DNA of 64,000 bases, from assembly GCA_024663395.1 (NCBI GenBank), contig JANFAH010000004.1, positions 1,178,001-1,242,000 of the forward strand. The letters run 5' to 3'. The notes below the pieces were generated by a model. That model had not been told where the DNA came from. It did no database searches and worked only from the letters and a program-made list of their open reading frames with translations. This stretch comes from Pisolithus tinctorius (Eukaryota; Basidiomycota; Agaricomycetes; Boletales; Pisolithaceae). Numbering within the stretch: position 1 is the stretch's first letter; the number at the start of each line of letters is the position of its first letter. Below are positions 46,427 to 58,931 of this stretch, piece by piece. Both the position numbers and the translations under genes were made by a program.

Positions 46427-47707
46427 ATGCCATTCTCTCGCTTTCAGCTTCTGAGGGCGACGACGAGAAGCCCATGGACGAGAGATTTCCGGCACCTCCT
46501 TCCTGTGCCGAAGCACTTTGCCATCAAACAGTCTTTCTATGATCCTGGTATAAAAGCCGTACGCGTCAAGGACCGCATCAAGTTCTGGAATGTCGTTCCG
46601 GGTGACCGCGTTCGCGTCCGCGGGGACGGTAGTGGCACGATTCACGAGGTTCTGAGCATCAACAGGTTCACGAACCGCGTTTACTTGAAGGGTACCATCA
46701 GAGTGCGTTCGTTAAATACATGCTAGTAATTCCGGCTCCCGAATGTTACTCATGTGGTCATAGGAGCCAACAAAGGGCAAGATGCCGGTGAACAAGAGCG
46801 TGCACTACTCAAAATGCCAACTATTAATAAAGGAGATGGAAAAGAAGGCGGAAAATGGCACTATAGAGAAAGTGCAGTAAGTCTTTCATTCCATCCATCC
46901 ATGAAACAGCGTTAATGGTCGCCACTCTTCTCAGCATCTTTGCGAGGCGTATTGGCGTACGGGACCCCCGCTGGAATCCTGAGTTTCGCCGGTTTGACTG
47001 GAAGCGCGTCGTGCTTGCATCTATACCGGCGCATGTAGAACGCAATGCTGGGAAGGAGATGGTTTTACCTTGGCCTGAACCAGAGGCACCGCCAAAACCG
47101 AAACGTAAGTTACTAACTCTCGAAGGTCCTCTGTGTAGCCCAAGTGACCTTCTTCTGACCTTCAGCCAACACCCTTCTGGATACCCCATCGGAGACCGTT
47201 CTAAAAGTTACTTACCAACCACCAACGTTCCGGTCGAGCGGCAAAGCGAAATCAGGGGTTGCTGATGAAAACGCGTATATTAAGACCTTGTTCAATCCGT
47301 CTCCCAGGGGTTTCGATGAGTCTCGGCCCGTGGAGCTGCATCTCGCGAAAGAGTTGTCCAATCCGCACAGTCGTGCGAAGAAGCAAGCAAGGTGGCAAGC
47401 AGCCCGCCGACGGAAGTCTGAGCTGCTCAGGAAATTCGTTTCTCGCGAACTCTTGAATCAAGGCGATCGGACTGCCCGTGAGGCACGCGCCGAGGCGGTC
47501 TTCAAGTGGCGACAGCAGATGGAGGAGGAACGGAAAGCAGAGAAGAAGCGGAGGTGGTTCACAGCAGAGCGTCTGGCCAAACTTGCCAGGAAGGCCAAGC
47601 GCAAGCAGAGGAAGGCGGAGAAGCAGAAGGAGAGACTTACCCAGTTGGTGCTCAAGGACGCTCCCAACCAGGTTATACCTGGTTCGTCCAAACAACGACG
47701 TGCATAG
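46427..47707 (+). CDS. MRPL40: Mitochondrial ribosomal protein uL24m
   Basis: Large-subunit protein of the L24/KOW family. ATG at 46427 (MPFSRFQLLRATTRSPWTRD: an Arg-rich probable targeting segment). The KOW motif reads FWNVVPGDRVRVRGDGSGTI followed by VLSINRFTNRVYLKGTIR. Four exons: the second has EPTKGKMPVNKSVHYSKCQL, the third RRIGVRDPRWNPEFRRFDWK with PWPEPEAPPKPKR, and the last a long, very basic helical C-terminus (ARWQAARRRKSELLRKFVS, LARKAKRKQRKAEKQKERL) typical of the fungal mitochondrial extension. About 366 residues, TAG at 47705-47707. Confidence 0.88.
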
Positions 47708-48175
47708 TGTCGCTAGTCCGTCTGGTCAGTTTACGACCTGGTGGTACCCTCTCGATTACTTTATATTCGACTGCTGGATCCGCTTCATTCTCATTCCCAA
47801 AATTTCTCGTGCATCTGAGGTGAGGATGGGATTCTCGTCCCACTGCTGCACGCTGTCACACTATTGGCTGGTCCCATGGTGAGTGAAATCAACATTAAAG
47901 GTTCCACCTCACCTCGGGGTGTGGAACGTTGGGTATTCGGGTATCCGCTGCGCGTATCTTTCGGGATTCAGACAAAAATGATCTTGGATCACTAGCTAGA
48001 AAGTGTAACATAGTCAAAACTACGACCAGCTAGAAACGTAAATACACTACTGAACCTACGCAAGCGCTGGTCGCCCTCACTGAAGGATCGTGGGCAACCG
48101 AGCAAATGGACCCAGGCTTCCTTTTGAGCACTTCACGCAAGTACCCCTTTTACGATCTTCGGTTGACCGCTCCCT
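47708..48175. other. Intergenic spacer
   Basis: Between uL24m and the nucleoside transporter. No open frame of note and no conserved motif recognised. Confidence 0.5.
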
Positions 48176-49799
48176 ATGGTTGCAACTAACGAGAACACTG
48201 TGTATCAGGCCATACCGACGTCGGAGGACGGCGTCCATGCTGGTTCAGGACTCAGTACAGAGGATCCACCCTTGACTCGCGACCCGCCGTCATCCACTGC
48301 CCCGGTGGACAAGCGAATCAGATGGACCTACTTTCTCCTTGGATGCGCCACTCTTCTCCCTTGGAACGGTGCGTGAAATGCTCATAGCTATGGTGTGCTC
48401 GTATTCGACATGGTATCTTTAGCAATTATCAATGCGGTTTCCTTCTTCAAGTCGCGGCTCGTCGGTACCCCCTTGCGGGCAGTCTTTAGCTCGTATCAGT
48501 CCAGCGCTTTTACAGTGACTGGTCTGTTATTCCAGGCCTACTGTACCCTGACTTCCAAACAAGTTAGTCCTTCGTTTTTTGGCAGCATCCATCGTCTACT
48601 GACTTTACCCCTCCATTAAGTCGTCCCCTTCACGCCGTGTATTGGGGTCCATCGTCATCCTTACCTTCTTTCTATTCTTGTTCTTCCTCAGCACGTTCCC
48701 TCAGGTCAATCCGTCGATATTCTTTTCGTTCGTGCTTGTTTGCTCGATAGCCATGTCTGCGTCGGGAGTATTTCTATCAACCTCTGTCTACGCTGGAGCT
48801 GCCTTACTTGGAGGTCCTTACATGCAGTCCACCGTGTCTGGACAGGCTGCCATTGCTGTCATCGTGAGCACAGTTGAACTGATAAGTTCGACACTTTCAG
48901 TTTGGGGTGCGTCTCCGGAGACCATTGCCACCTTCATCGCGGAGGATGGAATCGGGGATGGCAAGACTGAGGAATCAGCGGCGCGGATTTTCTTTGGAGT
49001 TTCCGTCCTGTATATGGCCTTTACCTTCGCAGCCTCCGTGTGGTTGACGAAGCAGCCGCTCTACAAGTCAACGGTCGGACTCTTGGATCACCAACCGAAA
49101 GCGTCGGAGATTGCAGAAGATGACGAAGAACGCCATAGACTCGTCTCTGGCAGGCAAAATATCTCGTCACCTAAGCCGAGCTCAGACCTGTGGCGAGTTT
49201 TCAAGGACAACTTCCCGTTCATGTTCTCAACGGCCTATACATTTATCGCTACTCTGGTTCGTGAAGGGCCCATTACACTTACACTTGTTTCTGATCCTTT
49301 TTGGTAGGCTATATTCCCTGCCATCACCTCTACCGTGTCACCCACGAATCCGCGGGTACATCCACTACTTTTTATCGATGCACACTTCTTAGTGTTCAAT
49401 GTGGGAGATCTGCTGGGCCGGTACATATGCTCGTTCCCGCGCATGATCGTTTGGTCGGCCAATAAGATCCTGTCATTGTCCTTATTGAGAACGTTATTCA
49501 TTCCCGCCGTACTTTTCTGCAACGTTCAGCGAGCGGTGGAAATTCCTCCTGTCATCGGCTCCGACACGCTTTACATGCTCATTCTACTAGCTCTCGGGCT
49601 ATCCAACGGCTACGTCTTCACGCTGTCTATGCTGGCTGTTTCGTCGCTGCAGCATAATCATAGACTCAGGGGGTACGGGGACGTGGATATCGCGGCCACC
49701 CTCTGTGCATTTACGGTCGTTCTTGGGTTGGCAGTTGGGTCGTTGCTCAGTTTTGGTGTCCGTGCGACAATCTGTGATTGCAACCCGTTCAGTTTGTGA
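48176..49799 (+). CDS. FUN26: Equilibrative nucleoside transporter (ENT/SLC29 family)
   Basis: Facilitative nucleoside carrier; the yeast homologue Fun26 is vacuolar. ATG at 48176, a 45-residue hydrophilic N-terminus, then the first helix with the diagnostic RWTYFLLGCATLLPWN. Four main exons with short introns give about 480 residues and eleven predicted helices, including VILTFFLFLFFLSTFPQ, VYAGAALLGGPYMQS (the conserved ENT helix 5 pore segment), FFGVSVLYMAFTFAASVWL, an acidic loop (AEDDEERHRL), and DLLGRYICSFPRM with the conserved GD/GR motif. A C-terminal SNGYVFTLSMLAVS helix follows. TGA at 49797-49799. Convergent with the Vfa1 gene. Confidence 0.9.
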
Positions 49800-49883
49800 C
49801 TGGGATAAATGTATAGTTTCAGTATATACAGGATATCGTGATGTGCGTTACCAAGGGTGGAGTCAGAGATCCCTCTCTCTGGG

Positions 49884-50503
49884 CTATGACATGGTACTGG
49901 ATGGGATACCTGGCAAACGAGGCGCCAGTGTCTTAGCCTGGGCTGCCTGTCTCCGCTTGCGATGTTCCGCGAGCCGGAGGTTAAAGATATGACGATGGAG
50001 GACATAACGTTCATGTGTTGGTCGTGGAGATACCGTCGGTTGTCCTGCACTGGGAGCTTCAAGTTTCTTGTCGGACGTCGATGACTCTTCCGGCACCTTT
50101 TGTTTGTCTTGTTCCTTATCATCCTCGCCTTTCGCTGGTTCTGCTGCCTTCTCGCCGTCTTCTTTTCTTTTCTCCTCCTTCTGCTTCTGCTTCTCCCGCT
50201 TCCTCTTCTGCTTCTCCTCCCACTCCTGTTTTACCCTTGCAATTTCCTCGGCGCTCGCGCTAAGCTTCTTGGTGTCATCGTTGTCATGATCTTTGACACG
50301 AGTAGCGAAACCGGGGTCTGTCAGATGAACAGGACAGGTGTAGAGGAAGTCTGTCGTGTCGACCGTCGCTAGCACGGTGGTACTTGGCTTGTAGCAGATA
50401 TAGCAGGCTTTCGCCGTTGCAGCAGTCTGGAAAGAATTCTAGTTTGGGGGAGAAAGACTGCGAACTAACTCACTCGCTTGTAGTAAACATTCTGCAGCGA
50501 CAT
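49884..50503 (-). CDS. VFA1: VPS4-associated protein 1 (Vfa1)
   Basis: Binds and stimulates the ESCRT-disassembling ATPase Vps4 in yeast. A 29-nt first exon from ATG 50503 encodes MSLQNVYYKR. After a short intron, AATAKACYICYKPSTTVLAT begins the conserved Cys-containing N-terminal domain and continues through FLYTCPVHLTDPGFA. The middle is an extremely Lys/Glu-rich helix (about 80-130, KQEWEEKQKRKREKQKQKEE). The C-terminal RHIFNLRLAEHRKRRQAAQA region is the part that in yeast contacts Vps4. About 190 residues, ending at TAA 49884-49886. Confidence 0.85.
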
Positions 50504-50577
50504 GATCCTGCGTAGTCAGCGTGGAGATTGGGGCTTAGAGGTTTCAGCCTATCTCTAATTCGGATGAGGCGGCGTCC

Positions 50578-52438
<1,861 letters not shown>

Positions 52439-52595
52439 TCTTGACATGCATGCCTTGAACTCCCATTTTCAACGGAGATTCCTAGCAGAGGTTCCCAAGA
52501 GTGAATGTTGAAAGTCGTCAATAAGCATTAAAACTGAGTACACAAGTCAGGTATATACTTAGCAAGAACCATTGTAAGCCAGTAACGCAAGCACG

Positions 52596-54246
52596 CTAAG
52601 CCGCATGTTGTATCAAATGGCGATTACTCCCCAGTAAGGCAGCCCATAAGATACCCAAGGCTATACTTATCTCTCGCCTCCGCGCCCGCGACTTTCTCCA
52701 CGCTAGCTTGAGCAGTCCGAGGACTGTCAATATGAATGATATGTCTAAGCACAAGCGCCGGACGATCACGAGGACTGGTGACTGATTTTCACTGTGCAAA
52801 AAGAAGTTGAGGAGCCGTTGTAAAACTTCGACACCCCGCAATGCTGGCCTCAGCACATGCGCCCACAGACCCATGTCCTCAACGTCCCATTCCAACGGTT
52901 CCACTTGTTGTTTTGTGGGGCTTCCGCTCCCCGATCTGCTCAAGGATGGCAGCATGGAATTCGATGTCCGCGGAGGAGGTCGCGCTATTGATGCCTCAAT
53001 AGAATCAAGACGCTCTGATAATGCCGCCACATGCGCTTGAACATTCTCGACGGCTACCTCGAGAGACATTTCGGCATGTGATGGTGGTCGTGAATGTACG
53101 CTGTAGTGACCAGGTAGTGTGAGCAGAGGCTGACCCTTATAATGCGGCAGCGGAGGGTACGCCTGCGGGCTTAGATCGTGGGAGGAGGGTGTCGGGAGCC
53201 TTCCAGAACGGGGTAGCGTTGCGGAGGTCATCGGTCCTGAATGAGAACCATCGAAGGCCGATCGTGTCTCATAAAGGGGAAGGGGCTGCACAGCAGGTAC
53301 GCTGGAACGACGCGGTGGCGGAGATGTGAGCGTGCTCGTGAGGGGCGTACGGTATCGCGAGGAAATAGAGGAAAGAGGGCGCCCTGAGTGCTCACGCAAG
53401 GATGGCAGTTCCCGCGCCTTACTGTCAATCTCATCATCGTCAGAGCTACCCTCGGCGTCGTCGTCAATATGCGGAAGGCTACCAGGTATTTCTGGAGGAC
53501 GGGATACGAATGCAGGGAGTGAGCGGGGACTCTCAGCGGCAGCGCTAGAGCCGGATGAGTCGGACCCCGGTGATGGGGACCTGGTTGATGAGTCTGCGAA
53601 GGCACGTCAGCCTACGCGTAGGAGAAATGGTGTCAGACATACGACCAGTATTATAAGCAGGACCGTACGATTGCAGGTCATTAACGAGGCCTTGGGCGGT
53701 CGCCTTGTCAGAATGCTTGTTCAAAGCCTGAAATAATAACATTTAAAAAAAAGCTCAGAATCCAGTCCACGAACAGATATTTTAGGGTTAACACCTTAAG
53801 CAGAGCATCCACGTAGCGCCACTTTGCCTCGTACGGGTTCATGTCCTTAAGCTTTGCCCAAGCATCCCTACAAACGATTAACACGTGATATTGGTCGGTG
53901 ACAACAAGGCAGCATGGAACACACCACTTCGCGCGTCCAAGCATATCCAGGAGACCTGGCCGAGGGGATGTGACATTCCCAATTGTGGCTGGAAGGTAAT
54001 GTGGAATGGTGAGATTCAGCGCAGAGCAATTCGTCATGATGCCCTACCTTGCTTGTAGAGACTGCGCGGAGGGAGGCGGGGGAATTGTCAGCCCACACAA
54101 CAAGAGAAACCTTTTCGGACATCAGCACACCTGTACATGTTCAGCTTCTCTTCGTATCCGGTTTGTATTGGCCCTGTCTTTGGCAGGCCTTGCACTATCT
54201 CCACTGCCCGGTTGAACTGGGCGTCAAGAAGCTGGTGTGGGTCCAT
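52596..54246 (-). CDS. Acyl-CoA-binding membrane protein (ACBD5/Atg37-like)
   Basis: An N-terminal acyl-CoA-binding domain and a C-terminal membrane anchor, the layout of peroxisomal ACBD5 and yeast Atg37. ATG at 54246: MDPHQLLDAQFNRAVEIVQG with LPKTGPIQTGYEEKLNMY, then SLYKQA on a 14-nt exon (54048-54061), TIGNVTSPRPGLLDMLGRAK and W, DAWAKLKDMNPYEAKWRYVD. A long Ser/Pro-rich disordered middle (about 53000-53650) has acidic and Arg patches. A coiled coil VAVENVQAHVAALSERLDSI precedes two hydrophobic stretches, DISFILTVLGLLKLAW and ISIALGILWAALLG, near the C-terminus. Stop TAA at 52596. The organelle is inferred from architecture only; peroxisome targeting is not directly visible. Confidence 0.82.
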
Positions 54247-54635
54247 TCCAGTGAGCTCAACAGCTGAACAGCAACCGCTCTACTCGAATCTCAGCACGAG
54301 AAGTAATAACTAGGTGAGGTCGACCGCTGGACAATGGCAACGGGACTTGGGCGTGTGCGGCCCGTGTGGAGGTGTCGCTTCAAGACGCGCCCGTGTGACA
54401 CCGGGTGTGACTTGTCTTGTGCGTGACTTCTGATTGGCTCCCCCTGTCGGCCTCGCAGCTCACACACGGCTCAGTAAAAGTCTATGTCATTTATTCGAGC
54501 TCGATGTCATTATGGAACAGGATTAAACTACATCAGATAGCCTCCCAGGAAGCGAGGACAAGTCGAGGTTTTACGAATGCTGGTTAAGCATGTCAATATG
54601 CAGAGTAACAAGGATTCATTCAGACATACGCGATA
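54247..54635. other. Intergenic spacer
   Basis: Promoter region of the acyl-CoA-binding gene and 3' flank of mS34. No motif beyond short GT-rich runs (GTGTGACACCGGGTGTGAC near 54391) was noted. Confidence 0.4.
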
Positions 54636-55022
54636 TCACGAGCTCCCAGTCGCCCAATTATACTTTAGTGAGCCAGGTATCAGCTCCTCACGCTCGCTCA
54701 CCATTTTACCTGATCCACGTCCGTAAGTCGAGTCAGAGAAGTATGTGTTATCAAGGAACCCACCCTTCCATACTAATCTCCCCCACGCTTTCCCATGTTT
54801 ACCCTCGAGCTTTAGTTTCGTCCTTGTGACCTGCCAGTAGGAGCTATGAATGCCCTTCTGTGCCCACCGACTTTGATGTACAGTTTGGCCGACGCCATCC
54901 CGAGGGTACCTCGACAACACTTGGCAAAGAGTAGCCGGCTTTGATTGAAGAGACGGAGGGAGCTCCTTGGGGAGCAGCGTAAGGATGGCACGGGTCGCGT
55001 TGGGCGGTAGCCTGGGTCCCAT
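54636..55022 (-). CDS. Mitochondrial ribosomal protein mS34
   Basis: Small-subunit mitoribosomal protein. ATG 55022 starts MGPRLPPNATRAILTLLPKE. The conserved core PATLCQVLSRYPRDGVGQTV and SRWAQKGIHSSYWQVTRTKL leads to GKHGKAWGRLVWKG, the mS34 signature (Tyr-containing strand, then GKAWG). The segment GGFLDNTYFSDSTYGRG before SGKMVSEREELIP may be an unspliced 51-bp intron with GT...AG ends kept in frame. The C-terminus LKYNWATGSS matches the family end. 128 residues unspliced. Shares an 85-bp divergent promoter with the GatC-like gene. Confidence 0.75.
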   Translation of the reverse strand: MGPRLPPNATRAILTLLPKELPPSLQSKPATLCQVLSRYPRDGVGQTVHQSRWAQKGIHSSYWQVTRTKLKLEGKHGKAWGRLVWKGGFLDNTYFSDSTYGRGSGKMVSEREELIPGSLKYNWATGSS

Positions 55023-55107
55023 TCAATAATTGGTTTGCTGTCCAACCTCGACGACGGGTGTGGTTTTGGTAGTGCTGGGCTTTCTTTCCCACGGACCCAT
55101 CTGTCTC

Positions 55108-55584
55108 ATGCTAGTAGCCAGGCTCCTCAGGTGCAGATATCGTGGACGGACGACGGTATCCAAGCGTCCGCTAACAAAGCCGGCTGTCGAAACCGACGCA
55201 TGTGGAATACCTCTCAATCCAACCTGGTCCGTTAAGGACCTTCTTTCGTCGTATCCGTCGCCAACCTTGTCTTCTACCACTTTCCGGCGGCTTCACGAAT
55301 TATCTGCCCTCATACCACCCGCTGAGGAAACACTAGAACATGCTGAGATGAAGACGGAATTCGAGGAGTTAGTCAGGCTTGTCGAAGCTGTCAAACTCGT
55401 TCAACTCGACGACTACCCCAGCGATACCATTCCGGATGGGAGGATATGGGCCGAGGGCAAGGGACTACCTCTAGAGAGTAGCTCTTCCACAGAGGGAGAT
55501 GAAGTGCAAGGGAGAGACCTGCTTCGACTCGCCAGCCGAACTTTGGATGGAATGTACGTCGTCGAGGCCAATAGCAAGAGATGA
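55108..55584 (+). CDS. Mitochondrial GatC-like amidotransferase subunit
   Basis: Small subunit of the glutamyl-tRNA(Gln) amidotransferase that makes Gln-tRNA in mitochondria. ATG at 55108 opens MLVARLLRCRYRGRTTVSKR, an Arg-rich hydrophobic targeting sequence; the frame is open further upstream but without ATG. The core reads LNPTWSVKDLLSSYPSPTLS, FRRLHELSALIPPAEETLEH and FEELVRLVEAVKLVQ, the fungal GatC pattern of two helices around a conserved P-E-E-type turn. A low-complexity acidic linker and a final ASRTLDGMYVVEANSKR follow. Single exon, 158 residues. Confidence 0.72.
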   Translation: MLVARLLRCRYRGRTTVSKRPLTKPAVETDACGIPLNPTWSVKDLLSSYPSPTLSSTTFRRLHELSALIPPAEETLEHAEMKTEFEELVRLVEAVKLVQLDDYPSDTIPDGRIWAEGKGLPLESSSSTEGDEVQGRDLLRLASRTLDGMYVVEANSKR

Positions 55585-55783
55585 TTATGCACGTTATAGC
55601 AAACGACCTGCAGTGTACGTAGAAATAACATCTCATAACGATTTACTCCATAACTTAGCCTATCACTCGGGATCGACCAGGCAGTTGTGGCTAATATGAC
55701 ACTACTGCAATAGGACACCAGCCGTGCAAAAAAGGTGAACGGAGTCTATGGCTGCAAGACTTCTTTGGTAGTGGCATATGTGA

Positions 55784-56487
55784 TCAAGAAGACAGCAGTT
55801 TATGTCCACCTGTAGAGCCGAAGCCATTGCTTCCTCTAGCAGTTTCGTTCAGGCTCTGATGAAAAAAGGTCATTATGTGTTTGGATAGTATGTGACGCAG
55901 GCGCACTTCAACTTCCAACACCTCTGGGGTATAGATTCTCTCGAGGATAAGCTGGGCGATACGATCACCCTCTTGAACTTTGGGACTATGAGGCTCAAGC
56001 ATGACAAGGGGGCTCCGACGCACCATGAAAATCTGTGTCCGAAAAGTTGTAAAGGAGAACGAAAATTACGCCACGGTAGTCTGCGTCAACGACCCCGGCT
56101 CCGGTATCTATCATGAATTTTGAAGCTGGGAATCCCGTTGTCACTTGAGTTACTCGCACAAGTGTGAAATGGGCACTCACCGAGGCCACTGCGAGGAGCG
56201 ACGCGTCCATATGTCCCTGGAGGTACAGCTATTGAGAGCTGAGTGTCTACCATGGCTTTCCCTCGGGCAGGGATGACTTTGTCTTCGGCACTGCACGATA
56301 AAATCAGCCGGAGGGACGCGTCTTTCGCGACGCGTTTTCTTTACCTGTACAAGTCATAGCCTGCGGCGAGGGCGGAGCCACGGGTGGGCAACCTGGCCTT
56401 GTCTGATAATCTCTTGACAAGCAGCTGAGGCTCTCTCGACGCGTCAGCAGAGTCGGACATTCTCCGTTTTTTGGTTTCAGCAGTCAT
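55784..56487 (-). CDS. DUT1: dUTP diphosphatase
   Basis: Hydrolyses dUTP to dUMP and pyrophosphate, keeping uracil out of DNA and feeding dTMP synthesis. ATG 56487 ([17 protein letters not shown], a basic stretch that may be nuclear). All five trimeric dUTPase motifs are present: [75 protein letters not shown]. About four introns; the first (56291-56344) contains two ACGCGT boxes. Stop TAA/TCA-strand end at 55784. Roughly 170 residues. Divergent from the disordered protein at 56754, with 266 bp between start codons. Confidence 0.94.
56316..56335. promoter_or_regulatory. Two MluI cell-cycle boxes in DUT1 intron 1
   Basis: ACGCGT at 56316-56321 and 56330-56335, separated by 8 bp containing TCGCG. 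Palindromic MCB sites are the targets of Mbp1-containing MBF factors, and dUTPase is an S-phase enzyme. Being intronic, they could act as a downstream enhancer. Confidence 0.5.
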
Positions 56488-56753
56488 CGTCGGTTCTGAG
56501 GTTTGTTAGAGCGTGTTCCGGCCTTTATTTAATGGCTCGCGAATTTCCGAAATAGTACATTCCTTCACACGTTCATTGACCCCACCTCGTCTTTCTTTCT
56601 TGTTTCTTTTTTCTGCATTCAATGCAATTGAATACACGTCGGAGGTGGCCGTGGGTGGAAGTTGCATCACCGCCACCGCCACCGCGTGACCATGCACGTG
56701 ATGCGTCCGAGTTCGGTTCAAAAAACGCGCCCTGCTCTGATCGCTTCTCCTGC

Positions 56754-58614
56754 ATGGACTTGTCTCAGCAGGAGCTCCCGTTGACGTCTTATTTTGTCAG
56801 GGCGGCCAGGGAGAACAAAGCAGTCGACCATCCTTCCCGTAAACGGAAGCTAATCACTACTCATGATACAGGGGCAGTTCAGGACAAACGAACAAAGGGA
56901 GGCCCAGCGAAAGATGCACATGCTGGTCCAAGTCGCTCCACGCCTGACAATCAATCGGTGCGCCGTGCTAATCCGCGCGTAAATTCGACCCACTTGCCTA
57001 CACCAACGACCGCTATTCGTAAACGTCCGACTGTTCCTGCGGCTCAGCGCGCCGGAGATGCCTCGCCGATGCCACATGTGAATCGAAAGGCGGCTCACCA
57101 GTCATCCATTACGAGCAAGAAGCCGATCGTACTATGCGATATAGACCTTACTCTGAGTGATTCAGACGACAACCCTTTAGAAGTCCACCCCCAATCCAAG
57201 AAATCAGACAAAGTGCTTGAAGCCCAATGCTCACCTGCAACCCGATCATTGCCAACCCCATCCTCTAGAAATGCGGTGGCAAATATGCATGTAAAGAATG
57301 TCCATACAGGACCCACCACCCCCGCCTCCAATGTCCGCAAGGCCACTCTTCCACGTATCTCTCCGCAGTGCTCTCCAACAGCTGCACGCGGGGTACCTGC
57401 ACGTAAATTTGCGAATATCCCACCGCTGCCTTTCGTTACGCCATCTGCACGTACACTTCCACATGTCTTACCATTGTCTCCAACTCGTGCTCGTTTGTCA
57501 AAGTCCACTTCAGACGTCTTCACGGTTAAGGTTTCTGGTGCACCCGATGGACCGCTTTCCTCTAACTGCACATTCAGTGGCTCACACTCGTCGGATCGAC
57601 CAGACGACGATAATCCGTTCGATTCCACAGTACGCAAAGACCCCTCAGCCATTCATGGTCGGCGAAACGTATACCAGTCGCCTTCAGCAGAGTCTTCCAC
57701 GGTCACCCTCGACACATCTGACACGCCAACTGAAATCAATATCCCAGTTCAAGCTGTGGCTTCTTCACAAAGCCAATACTTGCTGTCCATAGAGGCAACA
57801 CCGAAACGAAACCGAAGTCATCGCTGCCATGATTTCGTTCCAGGTTCACAAACACAAGAGGAAGGCGAGTTGTTCATAGGCATGCAGCCATTCTCGGTTC
57901 CCAACCGTGCCGCGGAGATATCAGTTGGAAACCAGAAACTGACGTGGGAAAGGCAAGTCCTATTGGATTTGTCTGACCTGAAATGTTGACACCACCTGCA
58001 GAGCTGAGGAGACATCTCGTACACCGTCGCCTTTCCGTGTTCACACTCCTCGGCTTTCGGGGACCGCTCTTAATGCATCGTCCGAGGGAACCCGACAAGT
58101 GGTCGGTCCATCACCCTCATCCAGGTCTCCTGTCCAATGTAGAAAAGCGGATCGGCATCAATCACGCACAAGGTCATACTCTCCCTCCTCAAATACCCTG
58201 TCGCGACAGGATTCGATGAACGTTCCCTCCATCTTGAGTGACGACTCTGCGACAGAACCGGAGTCTGACACTGAAATTCGAAATTGCGCAGTTCAGATTG
58301 CACAAAAGCGAGCGGACCGGGCTCCCACCTCTCCGCGAGGAGCGCTGCGTCCCTTCGTTTCTCCACTGGTTTCTCCGGTCAGGCAGCGGTACACTCCAGA
58401 ACCATCTGTTTCGAGCTCTTTAGGAGCCCTTATGGAGGACGGAGCGGGACTTAGCGTGCCTACGTCCAATGCGTTATCTCGTTTCCATGGAATGCGTCTT
58501 CGGAGACAATCGGACCCATCGGATTCATTACCTTCTGTTGCTCGGAACTTTATGGATATGTTTAAGGGAGACGGTAGCTATCCGGATGACTTCCCAAATT
58601 CCCTCCGTGTATAG
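56754..58614 (+). CDS. Disordered Ser/Pro-rich protein with PIP-like N-terminus
   Basis: Not recognised by function. ATG 56754 gives MDLSQQELPLTSYFV; LPLTSYF resembles the hydrophobic/aromatic end of a PCNA-interacting box, but the leading Gln is out of register. Exon 1 (to 57952) and exon 2 (58002-58614) are joined by a 49-bp GC-AG intron (TGGGAAAG|GCAAGT). About 600 residues, almost wholly low complexity, with basic RKRKL near the start, repeated SSQSQ / GSQTQEE motifs (candidate ATM/ATR sites), and a C-terminal conserved-looking patch RTPSPFRVHTPRLSG, then ALSRFHGMRLRRQSD and FMDMFKGDGSYPDDFPNSLRV. The divergent dUTPase neighbour would fit a replication or repair role, which is inference. 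Confidence 0.7.
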
Positions 58615-58931
58615 AGGTTGTGGGTCACACAGCAGGCAAGTTATTACAGACTATCATTATAATTATCTCTGTATTTTCCAGAAGCCATTGTACGTTAATT
58701 ACATATTCACGCATCTCGCAGGTGGTATTTCGGTGTCAGGAACTGCATTAGGCCGAGGAGAAACAAGTCAACATCAGAGGGTCTGCCATTGTCACGTGGA
58801 TGTGACCGAACGTGTTGGCAAATCAGAATCTCCGTCTCCGATCGTACGAGCAATAAGATAAAGGCGCTCCAATACGACTGATCTGACCGACGAACAAACG
58901 AACTCGAACACTCACTAGGTCACGATACACG

